Assembly: GCA_019843655.1 (NCBI GenBank)
Contig: JACDQD010000006.1
Location: 496,001-560,000 of the forward strand
Length of the DNA: 64,000 nt
Source: Lethocerus indicus
Taxonomy: Eukaryota; Arthropoda; Insecta; Hemiptera; Belostomatidae
Direction: 5' to 3'
The notes beneath the pieces were generated by a model. It made no database searches. It was not told where the DNA came from and was given only the letters and a program-made list of their open reading frames with translations. Below are positions 1 to 9,720 of this stretch, piece after piece. Every line of letters starts with the position of its first letter. The stretch's first letter is position 1. A program made the translations under genes and the position numbers.

Positions 1-409
1 ATTTCACCTCGAAATCACGGTTTCATAAATTAGTTATTTTCATTAGTGCGGAATCCCGTTTAAGCAGCGTATGGTAATTCCGGCGACGGGGGTGGGGGGC
101 CTTCATATCCGTCCGAATTATCATACGCCCCACGAGTGAATAATGGATCGTTTTTCAAATGAAAAGAAAAAGAAAATGAGGGGGCGGGGGAGAATGCGAA
201 ATTACAATTTAAATTCGCGGCCGGCCGTACGCCGGGGGGATGGGGGTTGATCGGTTCGGTTCTCGAATAATTATCTTCGGTTTTAATCGCGTCCCGTTCA
301 TTTCCAATTCATTCTACGGATTCATTCTGTCCGATTTCCGACGCCTGGAAACTGGAATGAATATTTTCCGTGACGTTAACGGACCCGTTTGGACGCCGAG
401 CTATCGAAC
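1..409. other. No gene or repeat recognised
   Basis: Mixed-composition DNA with a G-run near 88-100 and a purine block near 165-190. I see no splice-flanked coding stretch and no copy of the window's repeat families. Confidence 0.5.
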
Positions 410-793
410 CGAAACCACCAAAAATCGAAACACGTTTGCTGAAATTAATAACGAATTTTCTGTTGCCCAACGATCGATTAAATAGAAAACAAGAGATTTT
501 TCGTTTAGTAAATAATTTATTTCAACGAAAAAATGGAAATATCGGAGAAATTATTTCCCAATATTAGGGATAATTCGATGAAAAAGAGACCCATTATCCC
601 CGAGTATACGAAGCGTCCGCCACAAATCGAAACACGTTTGCTGAAAGTAATTAAATTTTTGTTGCCCAACGATCGATTAAATAGAAAACTGAAACAGGAG
701 AATTTAGAATTATAGAGAGATAGAGATTGATAGAAATATTGGAGAAATTATTTCCCAAATTTTAAGAATAATGCTATGAAAAAGAGACCCATC
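410..793 (+). repeat. Two-copy tandem repeat, ~202-bp unit
   Basis: The string CGAAACACGTTTGCTG occurs at about 426 and 628, and GTTGCCCAACGATCGATTAA follows both times. The later part (GGAGAAATTATTTCCCA, then AAAAAGAGACCCAT) also occurs twice. The copies differ by several substitutions and indels. The short reading frames across it do not match any family I know. Confidence 0.8.
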
Positions 794-819
794 ATACCTG
801 CCCACCGAAAAAGTGGTTT

Positions 820-1372
820 TTCGACCCTGAAACCCGGTTAAAGGGTGGTTTTCGCGACGCGAAGACACCTTGTTAAAGACCGGTTTTGGCTGTTCGCCAT
901 CTTCAGTTACTTCTACAGAACGCTTTAGAACCCGCATTACATCGTGTACACGAAGAAAATTGTACATGAACGTAGAAAATACCTTGTGTTTGTATACTTT
1001 GTATTTTTGTAATTTTGTTTCCGAAACGGAGTGTTTTTCGAAACCCTGAAACCCGGTTAAAGGGTGGTTTCGCGACGCGAACACCTTGTTAAAGACCGGT
1101 TTTGGCTGTTCGCCATCTTCAGTTACTTCTACAGAACGCTTTAGAACCCGCATTACATCGTGTAGAATTGTACATGAACGTAGAAAATACCTTGTGTTTG
1201 TATACTTTGTATATATTCGAAACGGAGTATTTGTAATTTTGTTTCCGAAGACGTGTTTTTCGACCCTGAAACCCGGTTAAGGGGTGGTTTTCGCGACGCG
1301 CCCGCCTTGTTAAAGACCGGTTTTAATGGCTGTTCGCCATCTTCAGTTACTTCTATACAGAGTGCGTGCAAC
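820..1372 (+). repeat. Three-copy tandem repeat, ~220-bp unit, with an FB1-like core
   Basis: CCCTGAAACCCGGTTAA recurs at about 825, 1044 and 1264, giving spacings of 219 and 220. Each unit has a degenerate FB1 L-arm core (GTTCGCCATCTTCAGTTACT) followed by ATTGTACATGAACGTAGAAAATACC in the first two units, split by indels. The third unit is truncated on the right near 1370. It is likely an old FB1-containing segment amplified locally. Confidence 0.8.
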
Positions 1373-1860
1373 GCGGACGCATTAGACGCCGGTCGTAGCG
1401 GCGGGGGAGGATCTAATAAGGTTTTCGAGTGGGATAGCCGAAGTTGGGGGTTGTTGGATGAGGAGGAGGAGGAGGAGGAGGTGGATGGGGGGGGGGGCCT
1501 CCTTCGGAAAAGTTACAATTAGTTCTTTTGCCGGGTGCAGGATCCGGGAAAATTGAATCCTGGGAGCGGGCGTCGGGGCGCCGAAAGGAGCCCGAGGGAA
1601 AGCCGGGGCGAAAATGCGAGTCCCGGAGGCGGCCGCGGAGGAGGAGAAGGAGGAGGAGGAGGAGGAGGAGGAGGTCTTAAAAATTGAAAAAGTTCCCCAA
1701 CCTCCGAAGGATATAATTTCAAATGCTAATAACGCCCCGGCCCGCTCGCTGCACACGAATTTATGGCTCCGCTCTATAAGCCCCCCCCCCCGATCCGGGA
1801 GAAAATTCTGCACTACAGAGTCGTAACTATACTATAGTTCGTGAATTCGATTGGACGTTC
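1373..1860. other. Purine-rich stretch, no gene
   Basis: It contains (GGA)n-like tracts at about 1458-1490 and 1638-1676, a G-run near 1487 and a C-run near 1782. The open frames here translate to poly-Glu, poly-Ser or poly-Pro and follow from the triplet repeats. Confidence 0.6.
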
Positions 1861-1863
1861 CGG

Positions 1864-1865
<2 letters not shown>

Positions 1866-1921
<56 letters not shown>
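1866..1921. repeat. (TA)n microsatellite
   Basis: Uninterrupted AT dinucleotide run of about 28 units. It directly abuts the FB1 arm that starts at 1922. Confidence 0.97.
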
Positions 1922-1924
<3 letters not shown>

Positions 1925-2015
1925 ATACTGAAGACGGCGAGCGGCCGAAACCGCTGTCTATAAAACACCTCAGGATATCGTACAGGATAGATTTTTCGAT
2001 AATCGATTTTGATAC
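1922..2015 (+). repeat. FB1 R arm fragment with flank
   Basis: Begins TACTGAAGACGGCGAGCGGC. About 90 bp, including the non-FB1 flank CTCAGGATATCGTACAGGAT and AGATTTTTCGATAATCGATT, is the reverse complement of 3850-3933, so the flank moved or was copied with the arm. Confidence 0.85.
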
Positions 2016-2244
2016 CGGGATAGCGTCATTCGACCGGTTTATAAGGATAAGAAATATTTTATTATAACGAAACAAAAAGCCCGGGAAATTTTGTCGTCAT
2101 TTACACGATATACAACTTCAATTCGTCAATACATTATATTCAGCGCTCTTTTAAACCCTTGAACGGATTGAAACCGGATTTTTTAGTGCCCCCCCCCGCA
2201 CAAAAAATATATTATTTTCAAATTTTTTTTTTTTTGCAAATATT

Positions 2245-2400
2245 ACGTTTAACCAAAAGTGGTGGACAATTTGACAACTTCACAAGAAGGGGAACTTCGA
2301 AAAGTTTGCCTGAAAAGCGGCCGGATAATATCGCCGATTATATGGCAGATTAATAATTAAAAGTTTCTGTTTTAGCGAAATAAAAAATTTCAAAATGTCG
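2245..2400 (+). mobile_element. Mariner-derived remnant (M2 type)
   Basis: Starts with a degraded TTTAACCAAAAGTGGTGGAC, an M2-like end. In frame before 2353 it encodes LPEKRPDNIADYMAD then stop, which resembles the C-terminus of mariner transposases (LPEKW...GEY..D). The following TTAATAATTAAAAGTTTCTG is shared with the other M2 copies. It is non-functional. Confidence 0.65.
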
Positions 2401-2605
2401 TTATATATTCACAAATTGCGGAACGTCTGAATTGATTACAATTGTAGTAAGCTCACGGCAGTGATGCGTTACAATAATTTACCGATTTACCAATTCCTTT
2501 TTTAATGGAAAAATACGTTGACGCAGAATTTTCGTTGCGATTTTAGGGGTCGTTCCATTTTTTTCCTATACAACTGTACGTAGAAAATACCGCGCGTGAT
2601 TTCGG

Positions 2606-2780
2606 TTGCTCGCCATCTTCAGTAGCGCGGTTCAGTAGTCGTTACTGAAGACGGCGAGCGGCCGAAACCGGTCCAGCAAAAGGCCGAACCGGCGAGTGAC
2701 GAGGGGGCAGAAAATACCACAAACCTATGATATTTCAACCCCTCGCAGGCCACAAAACGGGTATATTGTAAAACGTATTG
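2606..2780. repeat. FB1 compact palindrome
   Basis: A short L core (GCTCGCCATCTTCAGTAGCG, ~2609) faces a full R arm from ~2643 (TACTGAAGACGGCGAGCGGC). The R arm ends in CAACCCCTCGCAGGCCACAA then AACGGGTATATTG. Its stem-loop reads GGTCCAGCAAAAGGCC. Confidence 0.88.
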
Positions 2781-3844
2781 TATATTTTTGAAATTGTAAC
2801 AAAATGGGAAATACAATCGGCACTGTTTTAAATATATCGGAACGGTATAATTTTATAGTTGCCAAACAGTTATTGTCGATAATTAATTTTTATCAGTGGG
2901 CCATAATCGTTTTTCATAGACTATTCCGATAATACGATTTTTGGTTTTTCTATACGTATATCTCCCGGTTCCTCCTACCCTTCGTTTTTTCGACGTTGGC
3001 AAAAAAGGCGTTACTCCGTTTCAAATGCTAATGGCGGTTCTGGAATTACCTGGAAAATTCCAGTCCGGAGTCTTATCAGAAGCCGAATTTGAAGTTCGGC
3101 TGATAAGAGCCAATCAGCCCGACCCGAATAACGCTCGAATTCTGCGCATTGATTTCCATTTTCTGTACACCTTTTCACGCCGTTATTGATATTCGAATAA
3201 ATATATATATAACTTTGAAACATTCCGGACGATATTCAGTATGAAGTTAGGATCCGATAATCGAATTATTCGACCGATAGATTTCCTTATATTTGATCTA
3301 GAAATTTATAACTTTTAGACCACCCGTTGACGGTGGATTACCTACTGGATAGTGATTAAATCGAAACTTATAATATCCCGAACTGTATTGAACTGGGTGG
3401 AACGAGGGGAGGAAAAGGGGAAGTTAGAGGGTGGAAAAGCAACAGGTATTTCGTTTGAACTCCCCGTCCACCATTGGGATATAATGCAATATATATATAC
3501 AGGTGAATATAATTGAAGTTCTTCATTTCGCTTTCGCTTTTTAATTCGGCCTTTCAGTCATTTTCAGTCATTTTCCCTTCGACGGGAAAATCTTTTCCGC
3601 CCCGCAGAGAAGGGAGGAGGGAAAATATCGTCCGGCGATCGTTTACAGTAATTAAAACGGTTACGGAGAAAATCGTCTCTGCCGAGAGGGAGAGAAAATT
3701 TTCCCGAGGATTTTTCTCCCCGTTACATTTAGCCCCCCCCCCACTTTCCCGACGAAACCTCCCTAATAAGGCGATATCCGTTTCGCCTATTATTTAACTG
3801 GGACGGATTTCCCGGGTATCCCCCGGGGGGTATAGGGGGGGCGG
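2781..3844. other. No gene recognised; one strong hairpin
   Basis: Unrecognised DNA apart from an inverted repeat at 3072-3107: CTTATCA plus GCCGAA pair with TTCGGC plus TGATAAG, giving 13 bp with a 3-nt bulge. An open frame at 3513-3797 does not resemble a known protein. A C-run lies near 3730. Confidence 0.5.
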
Positions 3845-3959
3845 CCGCATAATCGATTATCGAAAAATCTATCCTGTACGATATCCTGAGGTCTTTGCTA
3901 GACAGCGGTTTCGGCCGCTCGCCGTCTTCAGTAGCGGTGTTAGTCACTGTCGGCACTTT

Positions 3960-3961
<2 letters not shown>
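3845..3961 (-). repeat. FB1 L arm with duplicated flank
   Basis: Reads GGTCTTTGCTAGACAGCGGT, then TTCGGCCGCTCGCCGTCTTC and AGTAGCGGTGTTAGTCACTG. It stops at the (TA)n run. The left 85 bases mirror 1926-2012 on the opposite strand. Confidence 0.88.

Positions 3962-4019
<58 letters not shown>
3962..4019. repeat. (TA)n microsatellite inside FB1
   Basis: About 29 TA units between an FB1 L arm and the FB1 interior sequence TTGTGTTATTGGGG. Confidence 0.97.
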
Positions 4020-4022
<3 letters not shown>

Positions 4023-4044
4023 GTTATTGGGGAATTGGGTTGTT

Positions 4045-4515
4045 GTACAACCCCTCGCAGACCACAACAAATATAATTCCCTCAATAACACAATAACAAG
4101 ATACGTATACGTACAACTGACAAACACAACAGTGAGGATGGCCGAAAAATATCCAAAATGCCGGACAGTGACTCAAACCGCTACTGAAGATGGCGAGCGG
4201 CCGAAATCAGCCAGTGATAATACCCAGTTCCGTTCGAGCAGAAAACCCTTAAATGGATGTTAAAAAACAAAAAAGCTGAAATATATATTTTAAGACAGTA
4301 GGTTTCGCGGTATTTCTGCGTCCTCTCGCCGGTTTGGGGGTCTTTCGCTAGACCGCGGTTTCGGCCGCTCGCCGTCTTCAGTAGCGGAGGTGTTCGGCAC
4401 TCTGGGGATGTTTTCGGCCGTACTCACTGCACTGTGTCACTCACTGTCACTTGTACTGTGACGCTACTGAAGCGGTGATGGCGAGCGGCCGAAACCCCGG
4501 TCTAGCAAAAGGACC
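4045..4515. repeat. FB1 R arm - spacer - L arm - R arm
   Basis: An end-type fragment (ACAACCCCTCGCAGACCACA) comes first. Interior sequence ATAACACAATAACAAGATAC then leads to an R core at ~4189. An ~85-bp spacer (4216-4300) follows, then an L core at ~4360 and a second R core near 4463 (TACTGAAGCGGTGATGGCGA, with an insertion). The R-spacer-L block is the reverse complement of 8700-9060. Confidence 0.85.
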
Positions 4516-5283
4516 AACCCCAACGCTGACTGTTCAATGTAAAATTTTGCCGGATTTTACCCCACCGAACGCGGGATTATACAGTTATCAGTGTTATCAC
4601 TAATTTGCGGTAGGATCGCCTAATACCGCGGGGAGAACCTCGATTGGTCGAGGGGTTGACCTCCCTCTATTCAGGGATCTTTCCCCCGTCTGGCATCCGG
4701 CCAGGATCCGGGAATAAGAGTTGGAAGGACTTGGAAACTACGCGGATTAGGGCGATTTCCGCCCTCCCGGTGGACGCGATCCAACCGGAAGTCAGCGCCA
4801 GTCCACGTTTTGTCCATGTTCCATGTCTTCGTCTTCAATACCCCGGGCATTTTTCACCGACAATTCCATGAAATTCCTATCGGTCCAGGAGCCGTTCAAC
4901 CCTCCCCCGACGCCGACGGGACAGGGATGGGGGCGAGGGCGCACTGAGTGGAGAAAGTTTTAAAACTGAAAACCGGGGGCGGGGGTGGTGAAAGTTGTCC
5001 TAGAGTTGGCCGCCAGAGATTTTCACTTAGCCGAGAATTTCCCGTCCCGACTCGCCACGAGAATAAAATCCGAAGGGCGACGCACGCGGAAAACAAAGTG
5101 CAAAGGGCAATTCGGTGGTCACTCGGGACGGTGGAAAGATTGGGATATTTTATTTGTCAATATTAAAAATTACCTCACAAACGTTTGTTTCATATTTTTT
5201 TTTACCTACGGCCGATCGACGGTGCCGGTGTTTTTTTTTTATTTTCTAATAAAATTAAAAGGAATTTTTAGTCCTGTACATAT
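4516..5283. other. No gene or repeat recognised
   Basis: Frames at 4644-4871 and 4896-5383 lack recognisable domains, splice context or a repeated counterpart in the window. Confidence 0.5.
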
Positions 5284-5400
5284 CTGTTTTGTGTGGTCTG
5301 CGAGGGTTGGAATACCGTCGGTTTGCGGAATTTCCGTCTCTCCCCTCTCTCGCCGAGTTTTGGCCGCTCGCCACCTTCAGTAGCGGTCTCAGCCACTGAG
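5284..5400 (-). repeat. FB1 L arm
   Basis: Contains TTTTGTGTGGTCTGCGAGGG, then the CTCTCTCGCC block and the core GCTCGCCACCTTCAGTAGCG. The GGTCT stem-loop is largely missing. Confidence 0.85.
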
Positions 5401-5409
5401 ATGCCGAAA

Positions 5410-5512
5410 ACATGAAAATGCAGAATTTTCATCGCGTACGCTGTTTAGTTTTTAAATTGATAACACGATCAATTCACGGTGGGATTTCGGCATCGGTAAT
5501 ATTCATATTCCA
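5410..5512 (+). repeat. R5 dispersed repeat
   Basis: AATGCAGAATTTTCATCGCG and GATAACACGATCAATTCACG recur, inverted, at 16712-16812 and 26295-26390. It sits between two FB1 L arms here, and in all three places it directly neighbours FB1. Confidence 0.8.
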
Positions 5513-5649
5513 GTTCGGTCTTTCGCCAGACCGGCCGCTCGCCATCTTCAGTAGCGGTGTCAGTCACTGTCGGGCACTTTGGACGTTTTTCGGGCATCCT
5601 CACTGCACTGTCACTGTGTCACTTGTACTGTGGTGGTTGTCTGTTTGTC

Positions 5650-5652
<3 letters not shown>
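5513..5652 (-). repeat. FB1 L arm with interior
   Basis: Stem-loop GGTCTTTCGCCAGACC, core GCTCGCCATCTTCAGTAGCG, then CACTTTGGACGTTTTTCGGG, CATCCTCACTGCACTGTCAC and the interior TTGTCTGTTTGTCCTG leading into (TA)n. It is one of the longest L arms in the window. Confidence 0.93.

Positions 5653-5700
<48 letters not shown>
5653..5700. repeat. (TA)n microsatellite inside FB1
   Basis: 24 TA units flanked by FB1 interior sequence, TTTGTCCTG on the left and CGTGTCTTGTTATTGTGTTT on the right. Confidence 0.97.
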
Positions 5701-5701
<1 letters not shown>

Positions 5702-5744
5702 GTGTCTTGTTATTGTGTTTTTGGGGATTTCGCTTTTCTTGTTT

Positions 5745-5950
5745 GATCTATTATCCAGTAATCTAAATATCGCTACTGAAGATAGTTTAAGATATTTAAG
5801 TCCAGACTTAATAATTATAAATAAAAATTTCCTAGCGATTTTTAATAATGCATAGTGAACACGTGGGACGTTAGTTTGGAACATTATCACTGAGTAATGT
5901 CGATAGATCAATAGGGTTTTTCGTATTCTCTATGTCGAATTTTACGCGTT
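5745..5950 (-). repeat. R3 dispersed repeat
   Basis: Reverse-complement copy of 8399-8645 and 24030-24235. Shared blocks are TTAATAATTATAAATA, TAATGTCGATAGATCAATA and GTATTCTCTATGTCGA. It carries a partial GCTACTGAAGATAG at 5771. Confidence 0.85.
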
Positions 5951-5984
5951 TGGGCATCCTCAGTTTCCAGACAACAGTGACAGT

Positions 5985-6085
5985 GACAGTGAGGACGCAC
6001 GGAAAACCACCAACAGCGCTACTGAAGACGGCGAGCGGCCGAAACCGGTCTAGCGAAAGACCGAACCGGCGAGAGAGGAGACAGC
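5985..6085 (+). repeat. FB1 R arm
   Basis: Contains GCGCTACTGAAGACGGCGAG, stem-loop GGTCTAGCGAAAGACC, and CGAACCGGCGAGAGAGGAGA then CAG. With the L arm at 5513 and R3 between, it could close a ~570-bp composite palindrome. Confidence 0.92.
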
Positions 6086-6240
6086 TATTCAATGCATATA
6101 ATAGTTTCAACCGGTAACGCCTGAAATTGGGGCACGTTAAACGGTATCACGTGCCGTAAGCAAACTACAGCCGGGGGCAATAAATTCGTCAATAAGGGAC
6201 CGGTCAAACGTTAAAGGGATGACCGCCCTATTCGGTTTCG
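6086..6240 (+). repeat. Inverted duplication, copy 1
   Basis: CGTTAAACGGTATCACGTGC, then CGTAAGCAAACTACAGCC and GGGACCGGTCAAACGTTAAA, matches 16310-16480 on the other strand. The match continues into the adjoining FB1 arm in both copies, so the joined segment is about 240 bp. Confidence 0.9.
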
Positions 6241-6345
6241 GTCTTGTTTTTTCGGTCATCCTCAGTACAAGCGATAGTGACACCGGTCTAGCAAAAGACC
6301 GGACCGGAGAGAGGAGACAGAAACCTCGAGAAACCTATGGCAGTT
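6222..6345 (+). repeat. FB1 fragment lacking the core
   Basis: CATCCTCAGTACAAGCGATA, then GTGACACCGGTCTAGCAAAA and GACCGGACCGGAGAGAGGAG. The interior is joined straight to the stem-loop, with GCTACTGAAG...GGCCGAAA missing, a clean internal deletion. Confidence 0.8.
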
Positions 6346-7014
6346 TTTCGAAAATTTTTATTCGGTTTCGGAACTTTCTTCATTCACGATTACCAGTTTC
6401 GTGGTCTTCGAGGGGGGTCGGACTTCTTGTTCTTCTTCTGTCCAGTAGCGAAAACCAACCGTTGCTAGTGATTTATGGACCGAAAAATGGATATGCGAGG
6501 CCTTTTTTCGACGATGTTGCCTTGAGCGAATTCACCCCTAAGTCCCCGGTTATCGGGGGATAGGATTGCGCGATAATAAAACTTTGATTTGCGACAGCGG
6601 GACTTTTGAGTTGGGCCTACAGTTGCCGGGCGAAACCGGTTGTCGGTCTCCTGGACCAACTTAGTTCAAACAGGCGGAAACAAACAGGGGCTTCGTTGAT
6701 GGGGGTGGGGGGCACGAAGTTTCACTCCGTTTTCGAGTGTTGCGCCGTTTCAAATTTAATGACGCCCTCGTGCACTCATTTACGCCCGGCGAAATACAGC
6801 TTCCACGACGGTGAATACATTTATAATGTAGTTAAACTACTGCCTAATGTTCGGCCACCGTTTTTCTTCTGTATTCGCCCGAATAAGTTTCACCCCCCCA
6901 CCCCCACCCCCGCTTCTAATTCTAACACTTAGGCGTACGATTTTTTGGAGGTTTGAATTGGAGAAAACCGGGATTTTGTGACTTGCATTAAGGAAGGACT
7001 TTCGACTGAAATCT
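6346..7014. other. No gene recognised
   Basis: Unrecognised sequence. A CCCCCCACCCCCACCCCCGC tract lies at about 6894-6913. No repeat of the major families was noticed. Confidence 0.45.
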
Positions 7015-7205
7015 CTGGATGCGAGCGATGCCGTGCGTCATGTGGTCGAACCCAGCACAAGCCCCGTACCGTAAGTCCGTGTCGGTTCAAGTACCGCTTT
7101 GTAAATTGTCAGTTCGTTACTTGAGCTCAATTTCGTCGTCCGTTTCAGTAACGGCCTTGAGAGTACAAATTTTCAGTTCGAATCGATTCTTTTGCGCCCG
7201 GTACG
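7015..7205 (+). repeat. R2 SINE-like repeat, 3' half
   Basis: GTGGTCGAACCCAGCACAAG, TTCGTTACTTGAGCTCAATT, TTTCAGTAACGGCCTTGAGA, then AAATTTTCAGTTCGAATCGA. The same order of blocks occurs near 15970, 43930, 52000 and 58700. Confidence 0.8.
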
Positions 7206-7210
7206 GGGAG

Positions 7211-7250
7211 TTTTAGGCCCTATAACGTACGGAATTTATAGGGCCTAAAA
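7211..7250. repeat. Perfect 14-bp inverted repeat
   Basis: TTTTAGGCCCTATA at 7211-7224 is the exact reverse complement of TATAGGGCCTAAAA at 7237-7250, with a 12-nt loop. It follows directly on the R2 copy. No U-run or coding context suggests a terminator. Confidence 0.85.
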
Positions 7251-7364
7251 GGCGTGTATAGAAAAAAAAAAATTGTTTCTTCTAGGGACCGGAAGCATCC
7301 GGTATATTCGTGACGGGCAATTGGATAGTCCTGAACCTGGATCTCAGCGTTCAAACAGGTCTAT

Positions 7365-7470
7365 CTATCGGCGAAGCTGAAGTTGGCGAACGGCCGAAAC
7401 CGGTCTATAGCCGAAGACCGAACCGAAACCGACGGTATTCCAACCCCTCGAAGACTAGAAAAATCGTATA
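7365..7470 (+). repeat. FB1 R arm, diverged
   Basis: GCTGAAGTTGGCGAACGGCC, then GAAACCGGTCTATAGCCGAA and GTATTCCAACCCCTCGAAGA. The stem GGTCT...AGACC is kept although the loop has changed. Confidence 0.8.
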
Positions 7471-7899
7471 TTCGCCTCCAATCTACAGTAGCTTTCTTCG
7501 GCTTCTCCCCTACACTTTCCCCTGTCCGTCAATCCGAGTTTCCCTTATTGAGTCACGGGCCAACCCCCCCCCAGTCCTGGTACAGATTTTCAGGGCCGAA
7601 TTTAATCATTCTCCCGTCGTCAACCGGCTTGAGAAGAAGAAAAGATGAATTTTCTTACGCGTGAACAATGGATGAAAGGGGACCTCGAAGAGGGGTCGGA
7701 TGTGAGAGGGGGTAGATGGAGGACGCCGTAAGGGTATTAGGGATTATCCGGTTCCGATGAAATTACAATTTCGGAGTTCAGAAGGACACGGGAAGAACAC
7801 TTTCTCTTGTTACTTAATTCCCCCCCGGAAGTAACAAGAATAAGAATTATGGTACTTCCGCACTTACTAGACAGTGAGGGCCTAAAACCAAAACGCCGG
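7471..7899. other. No gene recognised
   Basis: Unrecognised DNA. A short inverted pair, TCTTGTTACTT and AAGTAACAAGA, surrounds a C-run near 7807-7840. Confidence 0.45.
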
Positions 7900-7965
7900 G
7901 TCAAAACGTAACCTTATTGTTACTAATTGGGGTTGAATATTAACCCAGTAAGGTTTCGAAATACA
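7900..7965 (+). repeat. R4 dispersed repeat
   Basis: AACGTAACCTTATTGTTACT then AATTGGGGTTGAATATTAAC. It recurs at 10050-10140 and inverted at 8165-8270. Confidence 0.75.
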
Positions 7966-8145
7966 GTACACGTGGGAAAGTGACAGTGGGCAGTGAGGAT
8001 GCCCAATAAAAACATCCAAAGTGCCAGAACAGTGACAGTGACACAGTGACTACTGAAGATGGCGAGCGGCCGACAAACCACCCGGTCTAGCCAAAGACCA
8101 AACCGCAGCGAGAGGAGAGACAGAAACATCACGAACCTACAGTTT
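7966..8145 (+). repeat. FB1 R arm with interior
   Basis: GTGGGAAAGTGACAGTGGGC, GAGGATGCCCAATAAAAACA, core TACTGAAGATGGCGAGCGGC, stem-loop GGTCTAGCCAAAGACC and GAGAGGAGAGACAGAAACAT. Confidence 0.93.
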
Positions 8146-8164
8146 CGAAATACAGTTTTCAGTT

Positions 8165-8270
8165 TTCAATTCGCTTTCGTAGAAGAATTTTAATGGGAAT
8201 ATTTTAACCCCCAATTATTAACACAAAATCAGGTTACGAATTTAGGGTCGGATTTTAAAATTCAGTTTTT
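8165..8270 (-). repeat. R4 dispersed repeat, inverted
   Basis: CGTAGAAGAATTTTAATGGG and TTACGAATTTAGGGTCGGAT are the reverse complement of sequence at 10060-10140. It lies between two R-oriented FB1 arms. Confidence 0.75.
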
Positions 8271-8284
8271 AAAACGCAGGCCGT

Positions 8285-8398
8285 TCAGTTTTTAAAGTGA
8301 CAGTGTGCAGTGGTGACGCCCGAAAAGCGTTTACAAAGTGGCAAAATAGTGACTGATACCGCTACTGAAGATGGCGAACGGCCGAAACCGGTCTAGAT
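8285..8398 (+). repeat. FB1 R arm, truncated
   Basis: CAGTGTGCAGTGGTGACGCC, then CGCTACTGAAGATGGCGAAC. It ends at CCGGTCTAGA, halfway into the stem-loop, where R3 begins. Confidence 0.9.
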
Positions 8399-8645
8399 TT
8401 AATCGACTGGCGTTAACCAAAAAAAAAACAGGACTCGATTTTCACGTACTTCAGTTTGGCGTACGCGAAAACTCGATATACAGAATACAAAAATACTATT
8501 GATCTATCGACATTACTGAGTCGTAATATATTCCAAACTAACGTCCCGCATTTTTAGTACGCATTATAGACAATCACTAGAAATTTCTATTCATAATTAT
8601 TAAGCATCTTACCTATATTCAGCGACGATATATAGATTACCCAAA
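8399..8645 (+). repeat. R3 dispersed repeat
   Basis: AATCGACTGGCGTTAACC, GCGTACGCGAAAACTCGATA, ATTGATCTATCGACATTACT and TTTCTATTCATAATTATTAA are shared with 24030-24235. The right side runs directly into FB1 interior (ACACAATAACAAGACAGG). Confidence 0.88.
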
Positions 8646-9185
8646 ACACAATAACAAGACAGGAATATATAGACAAGACAAACAGACAACCGCCACAGTA
8701 AAAGTGACAGTGACAGTGCAGTGAGGATGGCCTGAAAAACATCCAAAGTGCCGACAGTGACTACTAACGCAGCGCTACTGAAGATGGCGGGCGGCCGAAA
8801 CCGCAGTCTGGCGAAAGACCCCCAAACCGTCGAGAGGACGCAGAAATACCACGAAATCTACTGTGTTAAAATATATATTTCAGATTTTTTGTCGTTTAAC
8901 ATCCATTTAAGGGTTTTTTGCTCGAACGGAACTGGGTATTATCACTGTCTGATTTCGGCCGCTCGCCATCTTCAGTAGCGCTGTGTTAGTAGTCACTGTC
9001 CGGCATTTTGGATATTTTTCGGGCACTGTCTCACTTGTACTGTGGCGTTTGTCAGTTGTACGTATACGTATCTTGTTATTGTGTTATTTGTTGTGGTCTG
9101 CGAGGGGTTGGAGAACGACACAAACGAGAGGGGAAAGAAACAAATCTACGCTATATATTCCAACCCCTCGAAGGCAACAAAACGG
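8646..9185. repeat. FB1 R arm - spacer - L arm, plus end
   Basis: Interior ACACAATAACAAGACAGG leads to an R core at 8773 (TACTGAAGATGGCGGGCGGC). A spacer (8865-8945) follows, then an L core at ~8957 and interior TTGTACGTATACGTATCTTG. End pieces GTGGTCTGCGAGGGGTTGG (9092) and TATTCCAACCCCTCGAAGGC (9157) face each other. Confidence 0.9.
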
Positions 9186-9720
9186 TTTCAGTAACAATTT
9201 GTCTAGTTTCTTGTATGGTGCGGGTTAAATGTCGATCGTCCGTCCAACTGCAACACTCAATGAGACGGTACGTTGTTGTAAAATTAAAGGTAAAACGCTT
9301 CCCCTGTCCAATTGTCCATAGAACGGGGGTTATTTCGCCGTGAGTGTACGGATTATATTGGATTATATAGATGGGGCGGGAGTAGCCTTTGTGCTCAATT
9401 AGCGGGGTTTTGACCAATCGGTCAATAACTTCGTCGCGTCACCGTGCAATTAGTGCACCCTAAACACCCCAAAAACCAACCCCCGCGCGGCGTCGGTCCA
9501 CTTCGGCTCTGCGTATCGCCCAAATGGACGTTTTCAGTTTTTCTTTTTTTCGGTTTCACGGTTTTTTTATTCGCACTTTGGCCACCGAAGCGAAAGGATA
9601 TTACGCGAATTTTAACCCCTAACTGTTCCCTCGCAAGTTCAATTTCCGCCCCCCCTAACACCCCGACCTTTTTTTTCTTTAACCTTTTTTTTTTTATTTC
9701 GTACAATCGACATTGAATGT
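9186..9720. other. No gene recognised
   Basis: Unrecognised apart from T-rich tracts at 9530-9565 and 9668-9700. Confidence 0.45.

Noticed and set aside
710..1371. Coding repeats (VTEDGEQPKPVFNK) across 710-1371
   Set aside because: The peptide is the translation of the FB1-like core on the minus strand. The equivalent TEDGERPK string appears in frames at dozens of FB1 copies.
1382..1813. Ser/Pro-rich protein on the minus strand
   Set aside because: Comes from GGA triplet tracts and C-runs; no splice sites or conserved motif support it.
1827..5911. ORFs with long Tyr-Ile runs
   Set aside because: Translations of (TA)n microsatellites joined to FB1 fragments; the same artefact recurs at every TA run.
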